A stretch of 64,000 nt of DNA, from positions 186,001 to 250,000 of the forward strand of contig JAUMFO010000025.1 of NCBI GenBank assembly GCA_032119795.1, given 5' to 3'. The DNA is from JAGIBJ01 sp032119795 (lineage in GTDB: Bacteria > Actinomycetota > Thermoleophilia > Solirubrobacterales > Solirubrobacteraceae). The translations under genes were made by a program, and so were the position numbers. Positions 8,567 to 15,144 of this stretch are shown here, piece after piece. Below the pieces are notes generated by a model. It was given only the letters and a program-made list of their open reading frames with translations, was not told where the DNA came from and searched no databases. Within the stretch, counting starts at the first letter, position 1, and every line of letters begins with the position of its first letter.

Positions 8567-8573
8567 GGCGGCC

Positions 8574-9110
8574 GTGCTGCTCGCTGCCCGCCCGTCCACT
8601 GCGCCGCGCGCCCGCCGGGCGCTCACGCTCCTGATCGCCACCTCCGCCATGGGGGGCCTGGCTGCCTGTGCGCCGCAGGGCGGTTCGCAGACGGAGGAGT
8701 TCACGGGAGACAAGGGCCAGGTGCAGGACGTCGTCCAGAAGCTCGCCGATCGCGCGGGCGACGACAACGCCGCCGGCATCTGCCGCGAGCTGCTCGCCGC
8801 CGAGCTGAAGGCCGCCCTGGGCGGCGACGCCTGCGCCGAGAAGGTCGAGGCGTCGATTAAGGCGTCCGACTACACGAGCCTCAACGTCTCGTCGGTCACG
8901 ATCGACGCCGCTGGCACCACGGCCGTCGCGCAGATCAAGCCGGTCGAAGACGCCGACGCGCGCCGCTCGATCACGCTGACGCGCACCTCAAAGACCACGC
9001 CGTGGCTGATCTCGGCGCTCGACCCGACGGGCAAGACCAAGCTGCCGGGCACCACGCCCGCAGGCACGACGCCGGCGGAAACCACGCCGGCGTCGACACC
9101 CAAGAGCTAG
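8574..9110 (+). CDS. Small secreted lipoprotein of unknown function
   Basis: 178 residues. The N-terminus has basic residues, a hydrophobic stretch (LTLLIATSAMGG) and a lipobox LAAC near residue 32, so it should be lipid-anchored on the outer face of the membrane. The mature part has about 110 residues with two Cys (CRELL, DACAEK) in an alternating helix/strand pattern that resembles small NTF2-like or DUF4878-type extracellular domains. That is only an impression from the pattern. The C-terminus is a low-complexity TTPAGTTPAETTPAS tail. No function can be assigned. Its 3' end faces that of the aldehyde dehydrogenase gene with four bases between. Confidence 0.7.
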   Translation: MLLAARPSTAPRARRALTLLIATSAMGGLAACAPQGGSQTEEFTGDKGQVQDVVQKLADRAGDDNAAGICRELLAAELKAALGGDACAEKVEASIKASDYTSLNVSSVTIDAAGTTAVAQIKPVEDADARRSITLTRTSKTTPWLISALDPTGKTKLPGTTPAGTTPAETTPASTPKS

Positions 9111-9114
9111 CCGC

Positions 9115-10728
9115 CTAGCGGGAGTACTTGAAGAAGAACTTCGTGATGCCCTTGAGCGCGGCCGAGCCGGTGCCGTAGGGGAACATCTGCGGCATCTTCT
9201 TCAGCGGCGCGCGGCTGATGAACAGGCCCTGGAGCTGCGTGTACTTCAGCAGGCCGATCTCGCCGTGGCGGCCGTCACCGGCGCCAGAGGACTTCCAGCC
9301 ACCGAGCGTGAGTTCCAGCTCGGCCCAGAAGACGAGCGAGTCGTTGATCGACACCGTGCCAGCCTGGATGCGGCGGGCAACGGCCTCGGCGCGGCGCACG
9401 TCCTTGGAGTAGACGGCGGCCGCGAGGCCGTACTGGTTGTCGTTGGCGAGCCGGATCGCCTCTTCGGTGTTCTCGACGCGCATGATCTGCATCGTCGGGC
9501 CGAACGTCTCCTCGTCGACGATGTCCATGCCGTGCTTGACCTCGGTGATCACGGTCGGCTCGAAGTAGACGGCGCCATCGGCCTTCACGACCTTGCGGCC
9601 GCCGCGGACCACCTTCGCGCCCTGGGCGACGGCCTGATCGACCTGCGCCTGGATGTTGTCGGCCTCACTGCCGATGGTCATCGCGCCAACCTCGACCGTG
9701 CCAACGCCACCAACGGGGTCGCCGTAGGAGATCTTGTCGAAGCCCTTGAGGACGCGCTCGACGAACTCGTCGTAGATCGACGTGTCGACGTAGACGCGCT
9801 CGATCGACATGCACGTCTGGCCGCCGTTGACGAACGAGTAGTAGAGCGCGTGGTCGGCGGCCTTCTGCACGTCGGCGTCGGAGAGCACGATCAGCGGATC
9901 CTTACCGCCCATCTCCAGCGAGTAGGGGATCAGGCGCTCGGCGGCCTGCTTGGCGATGCCACGCCCGACGGCCTCGGAGCCGGTGAACATGATCATGTCG
10001 ACGTGGTTGACGAGCTCGCCACCCATCGAGCCCGGGCCAATCGCGACCTGGAGGACGTCGTCCGGGAAGCCAACCTCGCGCATGCCGCGCTGCACGAGCA
10101 GCGCCGTGAGCGGAGTCTTGCTGGCGGGCTTGAGGACGACGGCGTTGCCGGCCATCATCGCCGGGATGACGTCGCCGATCGAGTTGACGAACGGGTAGTT
10201 CCACGGGCCGATCACGCCGACGACGCCGTGCGGCACGCGGCGCTCGACGGTCGAGTTGCCGACGAACAAGCGGTTCTTGGCCCAGCGGCGCTTGTCCTTC
10301 AGGAGCTTGGGCGAGACCTTCGTCCAGTACTCCAGGCTCGACATCGCGTAGATCCACTCGAGGTAGAACGCGTCCTCGATCGGCTTGCCACCCTCGCGGG
10401 AAAGCGTGTCGGTGAACTCGGCCTCGTGCGCGTAGAGCCACTTGCGCAGCTCCTTGAAGAGGCCAGCGCGAGCCTGCACGCCGATGGCGTCCCAGCGGGG
10501 CTGCACCTCGCGGGCGCGAGCGACGACCGCGGGGACGTCCTCAGCGGTGATGGCGGGCAGCTCGGCAATGACCTTGCCGGTCGCCGGGTTGCGGACGATC
10601 AGGCTCGGCTTCTTGGCCGGGGCGTCCTTGGTCACGACCTTCGTCGCAGCCGTGGCGGCCTGCGTCGCCTCGGTGGCGTCAGAGTCGATCGTGGTGGTGG
10701 CGTCGAGGCCGGTCTCGCTGGGGTCCAT
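9115..10728 (-). CDS. NAD(P)-dependent aldehyde dehydrogenase
   Basis: 537 residues. It has the ALDH landmarks: GPWNYPFVNS (about residue 178), the catalytic Glu in LEMGGKDP (about 269), the catalytic Cys in NGGQTCMS (about 304) and EETFGPTMQI. It oxidises aldehydes to acids in the cytoplasm. The C-terminal KSSGAGDGRHGEIGLLKYTQLQ resembles the succinate-semialdehyde/coniferyl-aldehyde-like group, but the substrate is not determined. The N-terminus has about 45 residues of Thr/Ala/Lys-rich sequence before the core. ATG 10728 is supported by GGAGGA five bases upstream, so the longer frame from 10791 is rejected. A 23-bp inverted repeat lies upstream and probably controls it. Confidence 0.92.
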   Translation of the reverse strand: MDPSETGLDATTTIDSDATEATQAATAATKVVTKDAPAKKPSLIVRNPATGKVIAELPAITAEDVPAVVARAREVQPRWDAIGVQARAGLFKELRKWLYAHEAEFTDTLSREGGKPIEDAFYLEWIYAMSSLEYWTKVSPKLLKDKRRWAKNRLFVGNSTVERRVPHGVVGVIGPWNYPFVNSIGDVIPAMMAGNAVVLKPASKTPLTALLVQRGMREVGFPDDVLQVAIGPGSMGGELVNHVDMIMFTGSEAVGRGIAKQAAERLIPYSLEMGGKDPLIVLSDADVQKAADHALYYSFVNGGQTCMSIERVYVDTSIYDEFVERVLKGFDKISYGDPVGGVGTVEVGAMTIGSEADNIQAQVDQAVAQGAKVVRGGRKVVKADGAVYFEPTVITEVKHGMDIVDEETFGPTMQIMRVENTEEAIRLANDNQYGLAAAVYSKDVRRAEAVARRIQAGTVSINDSLVFWAELELTLGGWKSSGAGDGRHGEIGLLKYTQLQGLFISRAPLKKMPQMFPYGTGSAALKGITKFFFKYSR

Positions 10729-10835
10729 GGGGTCCTCCGGGATGCGCGCGAAAAGATCGCCTCCCACTCTGACCGATACACCGGGATTCATTGAGAAACC
10801 GGGCAGATGACCGAGCGGGACGGCTCGCAGAGCAT

Positions 10836-10858
10836 CTTAGTGACTCTTGGTCAGTAAG
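10836..10858. promoter_or_regulatory. 23-bp inverted repeat, probable operator
   Basis: CTTAGTGAC (10836-10844) and GTCAGTAAG (10850-10858) are inverted arms, matching at 8 of 9 positions, separated by five bases. On the minus strand a -10-like TAAGAT overlaps the left arm (plus-strand bases 10834-10839), so a bound protein could block transcription of the aldehyde dehydrogenase gene. The size and TNAC...GTNA pattern suggest a TetR-type repressor; none is encoded next to it. Confidence 0.6.
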
Positions 10859-10921
10859 TCGACCGAGCCCGCCGCGCGGCGGGCCAAACGCGAACGATTC
10901 CCATCTTGCCGGGCAGGCCGG

Positions 10922-10927
10922 TAGGGT
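10922..10927 (+). promoter_or_regulatory. -10 element TAGGGT
   Basis: TAGGGT precedes the small Cys-rich ORF. Here the distance to the start (41 bases) leaves room for a leader carrying GAGGA (10956-10960), so this transcript would have a true ribosome binding site, unlike several neighbours. Confidence 0.4.
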
Positions 10928-10968
10928 CCAGGCGCGCCCGCCCCGAAGCCGACCCGAGGACCCTCAAC

Positions 10969-11040
10969 ATGTGTATGCAATGTATGGCCGGCGCGTCGAT
11001 GGCCGTCGGCGGAGCCGCCGGCACGGCACCGCAGCGGTGA
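10969..11040 (+). CDS. 23-residue Cys-rich leader ORF upstream of yibE/F
   Basis: A short ORF starts at ATG 10969 with GAGGA eight bases upstream and encodes 23 residues beginning MCMQCMAGAS and ending GTAPQR. Its TGA stop overlaps the GTG start of the YibE/F gene (GTGA at 11037-11040), the usual sign of translational coupling. The MCMQCM start is striking: two Cys and three Met in six residues could bind a soft metal or sense thiols. I recall longer actinobacterial small proteins that start in the same way, but cannot verify this here. It may be a functional peptide or a regulatory leader. Confidence 0.55.
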   Translation: MCMQCMAGASMAVGGAAGTAPQR

Positions 11041-12254
11041 ACCGGGTCGTCCGCGCGAGTGGCCTCGGCGAGACCCGCGCCCTCTGGGCCACCTCAGGTG
11101 GCCGGACCCTGGTGGCCTCAGTCGCAACCATCCTGGTGCTGACGATCGCCGGGCTCGTGGCGCTGTGGCCACGAGCCGGCGACCAACCCGAGCAAGCCCA
11201 AGCACCGACGCTCGCCGCCACGGTCACCCAGATCACCGACGAACCCTGCCCCGGGAGCGACGGCACACCGAATGCTCAACAATGCCGGACGCTCACGGTT
11301 GACCCGGCCGGCCCGCGCCCGCCAGCATCCATCGAGATCGGTCCGGCGGTCGGCGGCCTCTCGGTGGAGACCGGCGACCGAGTTCGCGTGGGCGTCAATC
11401 CGCCGGTCGAGGGACTCCCGGCTGGCGTCAAGCAAACTCCGTACAGCCTCGCCGGCGTCGACCATTCCCGAGCCGTCCTGATCGGCGCGCTGCTGCTGGG
11501 CCTCTTCGCCGTGATCGCCCTGCGCATTCGAGGCTTCCTGGCGCTTGCGGGCGTCGGACTGTCGCTCCTCCTGCTCGTCAGCTTCTTGGTCCCCGCCATC
11601 CTCGCCGGCAGCCCGCCACTCCTCGTGGCGCTCGTCGGCGCGCTCGCCGTCATGTTCGTGACGCTCGTCCTGACCAACGGCGTGGGCGCGCAGACGCTGG
11701 CGGGAGCACTCGGCATCTCCGCGACGCTGCTGCTCACCACGCTCCTCGGGTGGCTGGCCGTCCGCACGACCGGGCTCGACGGCAGCGGCAGCGAGCTGTC
11801 GATCGTGCTGGCGCAAACGAACGAGGGACTCTCCCTCGAGGGCGTCCTACTCGCGGGCATGGTCATCGGCGGCCTGGGGGTACTGGCCGACACCGCCGTG
11901 ACGCAGGCCTCAGCGGTCATGGCCCTGCGCCACGCGATCCCGGACCTCGGCGCCGCGCAGCTCTACCGCCGCGCGGTGGTCATCGGCCGCGACCACCTGT
12001 CGGCGACGATCCACACCTTGGTGCTGGCCTACGCTGGCGCCACCCTGCCGCTGCTGCTCGTCCTCAATGCCGGCGGCACGTCAGCCGCCGACACCGTCAA
12101 CAACTCAGACATCGCCGAGCCGATCCTGGCCACGATCGTCGGCTGCGCCGGACTGGTCGTCGCCGTTCCACTCACGACCGCGCTCGCGGCCCTGCTCGTG
12201 GCACGGATTCCGGCCGACGCGCTCCCAGACGGTGGCCACGGCCACCACCACTGA
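11037..12254 (+). CDS. YibE/F family membrane protein
   Basis: About 405 residues from GTG 11037. One N-terminal TM helix (about residues 24-44) is followed by an extracytoplasmic segment with a Cys pair and a beta-like VRVGVNPPVEG stretch. A membrane region of about seven helices follows (about 145-395) with TNGVGAQTLAGALG, AQTNEGLSLEGVLLAGMVIGGLGVLADTAVTQASAV and IGRDHLSATIHTLVLAYAGATLPLLLV. These are the hallmarks of the YibE/F family, whose transport role is not established. The C-terminus ends GGHGHHH. The longer frame from 10791 is rejected because it crosses the promoter and the 23-bp operator. The start overlaps the small Cys-rich ORF. Confidence 0.85.
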   Translation: MNRVVRASGLGETRALWATSGGRTLVASVATILVLTIAGLVALWPRAGDQPEQAQAPTLAATVTQITDEPCPGSDGTPNAQQCRTLTVDPAGPRPPASIEIGPAVGGLSVETGDRVRVGVNPPVEGLPAGVKQTPYSLAGVDHSRAVLIGALLLGLFAVIALRIRGFLALAGVGLSLLLLVSFLVPAILAGSPPLLVALVGALAVMFVTLVLTNGVGAQTLAGALGISATLLLTTLLGWLAVRTTGLDGSGSELSIVLAQTNEGLSLEGVLLAGMVIGGLGVLADTAVTQASAVMALRHAIPDLGAAQLYRRAVVIGRDHLSATIHTLVLAYAGATLPLLLVLNAGGTSAADTVNNSDIAEPILATIVGCAGLVVAVPLTTALAALLVARIPADALPDGGHGHHH

Positions 12255-12367
12255 CGGGACCTCCGAGCGACAACGCCACCCGCAAGGCCCAGCGGTTCAG
12301 GAGAACGGCGCAATGGCCGATGCAAGGAAGGCAGGCGCAATCACACCCTGGTGCATCGCCTAACACC

Positions 12368-12382
12368 AGTGTAAGTTACGCT
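12368..12382. promoter_or_regulatory. 15-bp imperfect palindrome over a -10 element
   Basis: AGTGTAA, a central G, then TTACGCT form inverted arms matching at 6 of 7 positions. The -10 element TACGCT (12377-12382) of the diiron oxygenase gene lies inside the right arm. A repressor bound here would block that promoter. Confidence 0.5.
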
Positions 12383-12401
12383 CCTGAAACTTGCTGGGCT
12401 G

Positions 12402-13490
12402 GTGCGGACGACCACCACGCCCGGAAACCTGCTCCGAACGGACCAGCCCGTGACCGCCGCGACCTCCCCCACCAGCCGCTTCGACGAGGACTACCGCTCG
12501 ATGCTCCAGACCCTCTCTGAGGGCTCGGTGCACGTGCACTTCGATCCGTACGAAGACATCGACTGGGACGCCCCAGAGATGGCGATCGACCCCAATGACC
12601 GGCGCTGGATCCTGCCCGCCGACTTCGATCCCCTTGGCGCGACGGCTTGGTACCAGTCGCTGCCGGAGGCCAAGCAGATCGAGCTTGGCCAGTGGCGGAT
12701 CCTGAACATCATGAAGGTCGGCGCCGCCTTTGAGAGCGCGCTGATCCGCGGCCTCATGCACTACGCCATGGAGCTGCCCAACGGCTCCCCCGAGTTCCGC
12801 TACTGCGTCCACGAGATGACGGAGGAGTGCAACCACATCCAGATGTTCCAGGAGCTCATCAACCGCTCCGGCGTCGATGTGCCCGGGACCCGCCTGCACT
12901 TCCGGCTGATGCTGCCGTTCCTGGGGCTCTTCGGCGGCTACGCCCCGGTCGACCTGATGATCGGGATCCTGGGCGGCGAGGAACCGATCGATCACTACCA
13001 AAAGATCGCGATCCGCTCGCTCGAGCTGCCGCCCGCGGTGCACCGCGTGATGGAGATCCACATCGCCGAGGAGGCCCGCCACATCTCCTTCGCCGTGGCC
13101 TTCCTGCGGATGCGCCTGCCCCACATGAATCGCGTCCAGCGGTTTGCCCTGTCGCTGAGCTTCCCGTTCACGATGCGCTGGCTCGCGGGCGAGATCATGA
13201 CCCCGCCGCGCTCGATCGCCAAGCGGTTCGGCATCCCCAAGGACGTCTTCAAGGAGGCGTTCTGGGACTCGCCGAAGTCGCGCGAGATCCTCGCGTCGTA
13301 CTTCGGCGACATGCGCGCGCTGGCCGAGGAGACCGGCCTGATGAACCGCGTCAGCCGCCGCCTGTGGAAGCGCTTTGGGATTTACGGCGAGGCGAGCCCG
13401 TACCGTGGTGCGCCCGAGCGCAAGGCCGAGCTCTACGTCGAGGACGCGCAGCCGGCGAGTTCGCTCGCGCAGGCCAAGCGCGCCGCCTAG
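12402..13490 (+). CDS. AurF-like diiron oxygenase
   Basis: 362 residues. A ferritin-like helical core carries repeated Glu/His ligands: FESALIRGLMHYAM, EMTEECNHIQMFQEL and EIHIAEEARHISFA. These fit the p-aminobenzoate N-oxygenase (AurF/DUF3066) family of non-heme diiron enzymes, which use O2 and reducing power to oxygenate substrates. The next gene, eight bases downstream, encodes a ferredoxin fused to a ferredoxin reductase, the obvious electron donor. The true substrate is unknown. GTG 12402 follows a -10 element by 19 bases; a GTG at 12450 is an alternative start. It is probably regulated through the palindrome overlapping its promoter. Confidence 0.85.
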   Translation: MRTTTTPGNLLRTDQPVTAATSPTSRFDEDYRSMLQTLSEGSVHVHFDPYEDIDWDAPEMAIDPNDRRWILPADFDPLGATAWYQSLPEAKQIELGQWRILNIMKVGAAFESALIRGLMHYAMELPNGSPEFRYCVHEMTEECNHIQMFQELINRSGVDVPGTRLHFRLMLPFLGLFGGYAPVDLMIGILGGEEPIDHYQKIAIRSLELPPAVHRVMEIHIAEEARHISFAVAFLRMRLPHMNRVQRFALSLSFPFTMRWLAGEIMTPPRSIAKRFGIPKDVFKEAFWDSPKSREILASYFGDMRALAEETGLMNRVSRRLWKRFGIYGEASPYRGAPERKAELYVEDAQPASSLAQAKRAA

Positions 13491-13497
13491 TTCACGC

Positions 13498-14943
13498 ATG
13501 CCTCACGCGGTCACCCAGTCGTGCGTCGGCGACGGCTCGTGCGTCTACGCCTGCCCGGTCAACTGCATCCAGCCGACGCCGGACGACCCGGCCTTCGAGC
13601 TGGCCGAGATGCTGTTCATCGACCCCTCGACGTGCGTCGATTGCGGCGCCTGCGTGGAGGCCTGCCCGGTCGACGCGATCAAGCCGGAGCGAAGCCTGGA
13701 GCCCAGTGAACTCGCGTTCCTGGAGATCAATGCGGCCTACCACGCCACGCCACGCAAGCGGCCGACGCTCGCGCCGGTACCGCCGCGGCTGCGCGTCCGC
13801 GACTTCGGCCCGGGGACCGCGCTGAACGTCGCAATCGTCGGATCGGGCCCGGCGGCGATGTATGCCGCGGAGGAGCTGCTGACGATCCCAGGCGCGCAGG
13901 TGACCGTGTACGAGCGGCTCGACCGGCCGTATGGCCTGGTCCGAAGCGGCGTCGCCCCCGATCACCGCCGCCCCCGCCGCGTGACGCGCCAGCTCGACCG
14001 GATCCGCCAGCACCGGCGGCTGACGATGCGCCTCGGCGTCGAGATCGGCCGCGATCTCACGCATCCCCAGCTCCTGGAGCGCCACCACGCGGCGATCTAC
14101 GCGATCGGCGCCATCTCAGACAAGCGCTTGGGGATCCCTGGCGCCGAGCTGCCGGGTGTGGCGTCGGCCACCGAATTCGTCGGTTGGTACAACGGTCATC
14201 CGGACTTCGCCGATCGGTCGTTCGATCTCTCGCACCGCCGGGCGGTCGTGATCGGCAACGGCAACGTCGCCCTCGACGTCGCCCGGATTCTCGCCGTCGA
14301 TCCGGAGACGCTCGTCGACACCGAGATCGCGCCGCCCGCGCTCGAGGCGCTGCGCCGCAGCAAGGTCGAGGAGGTTGTCGTGATCGGCCGCCGCGGGCCG
14401 GAGCACTCGTCGTTCACGCTGCCGGAGCTGATCGGCCTCAGCGCGACCGAGGGGATCACGCTCGCCGTCGATCCGGCGGACCTGCCAAGAGGGACGGCCG
14501 ACGACGACGCCAAGCTCGAGTTGCTGCGTGGCCTGAGCGCCCGTCCGCGGCTCGGCCGCACGATCCACCTGCGCTACGGCCTCACCCCGCAGCGGATCGT
14601 CGGGTTCGGCGAGGTCGACGGCATCGAGCTCACGCCCACCTTCGGCGACGGCCCGGCCAGCACGCTGGGCGCCGGACTCGTCCTCACGGCGATCGGCTAC
14701 CGCGGCGTCGCCGCACCGTCGCTGCCGTTCGACGAAGCCACCGGCACCGTGCCGAATCACGCCGGGCGCGTCCTCGACCCTGGCACCGACGCCGCCGTCC
14801 CCGGGACTTACGTGACGGGCTGGATCAAGCGTGGCCCGAGCGGCTTCATCGGGACGAACAAGCGCGACGCCCAGGAGACCGTGCGCACGCTCGTCGACGA
14901 CCACAACGCCGGGTTGCTGCGCACGGCTCGCGCGGCCGCCTGA
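13498..14943 (+). CDS. fprB: 7Fe-type ferredoxin fused to ferredoxin-NADP reductase
   Basis: 481 residues. Residues 1-60 form a two-cluster ferredoxin: CVGDGSCVYACPVNC and then CVDCGACVEACP. The remainder is an adrenodoxin-reductase-like flavoenzyme with the FAD motif GSGPAAMYAAEEL (about 118-130) and the NADP motif GNGNVALDVARIL (about 252-264). It would carry electrons from NADPH through FAD to the Fe-S clusters in the cytoplasm. The architecture is that of mycobacterial FprB. Its position directly after the AurF-like oxygenase suggests it feeds that enzyme. ATG 13498 was chosen because it gives exactly the ferredoxin N-terminus; longer frames read into the upstream gene. Confidence 0.92.
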   Translation: MPHAVTQSCVGDGSCVYACPVNCIQPTPDDPAFELAEMLFIDPSTCVDCGACVEACPVDAIKPERSLEPSELAFLEINAAYHATPRKRPTLAPVPPRLRVRDFGPGTALNVAIVGSGPAAMYAAEELLTIPGAQVTVYERLDRPYGLVRSGVAPDHRRPRRVTRQLDRIRQHRRLTMRLGVEIGRDLTHPQLLERHHAAIYAIGAISDKRLGIPGAELPGVASATEFVGWYNGHPDFADRSFDLSHRRAVVIGNGNVALDVARILAVDPETLVDTEIAPPALEALRRSKVEEVVVIGRRGPEHSSFTLPELIGLSATEGITLAVDPADLPRGTADDDAKLELLRGLSARPRLGRTIHLRYGLTPQRIVGFGEVDGIELTPTFGDGPASTLGAGLVLTAIGYRGVAAPSLPFDEATGTVPNHAGRVLDPGTDAAVPGTYVTGWIKRGPSGFIGTNKRDAQETVRTLVDDHNAGLLRTARAAA

Positions 14944-15144
14944 GGCCGCGGCGGCCTGCTCGAGCGAATCGACCAGCCAGCGGGGCGGATGTCGGACGTT
15001 CGAGCCGCTGTTCGATCTTGCCGCGACGGCCGGAATGCGCGAGCTGGTGGCGTGCGATGCCGTAGAGCCCGCCGGCCGCCGCGACGAAGTGGACAGCCCT
15101 GCCCGAGTCAAGCCAGCCGCCGCCTGGTCCGATCAGTACTACAG
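14944..15144. other. Intergenic stretch, no gene seen
   Basis: 201 bases between the reductase gene and the double GGDEF gene. Both strands stay open in some frames because of GC bias, but none has a credible start, ribosome site or recognisable product. Confidence 0.4.

Noticed and set aside
9265..10794. 509-codon plus-strand frame across the aldehyde dehydrogenase
   Set aside because: Antisense shadow; the minus strand carries a complete ALDH with catalytic residues and a strong ribosome site.
11037..12254. Longer YibE/F start at 10791
   Set aside because: It would translate through the operator, the -10 box and the small Cys-rich ORF and adds an Arg-rich, non-conserved-looking segment.
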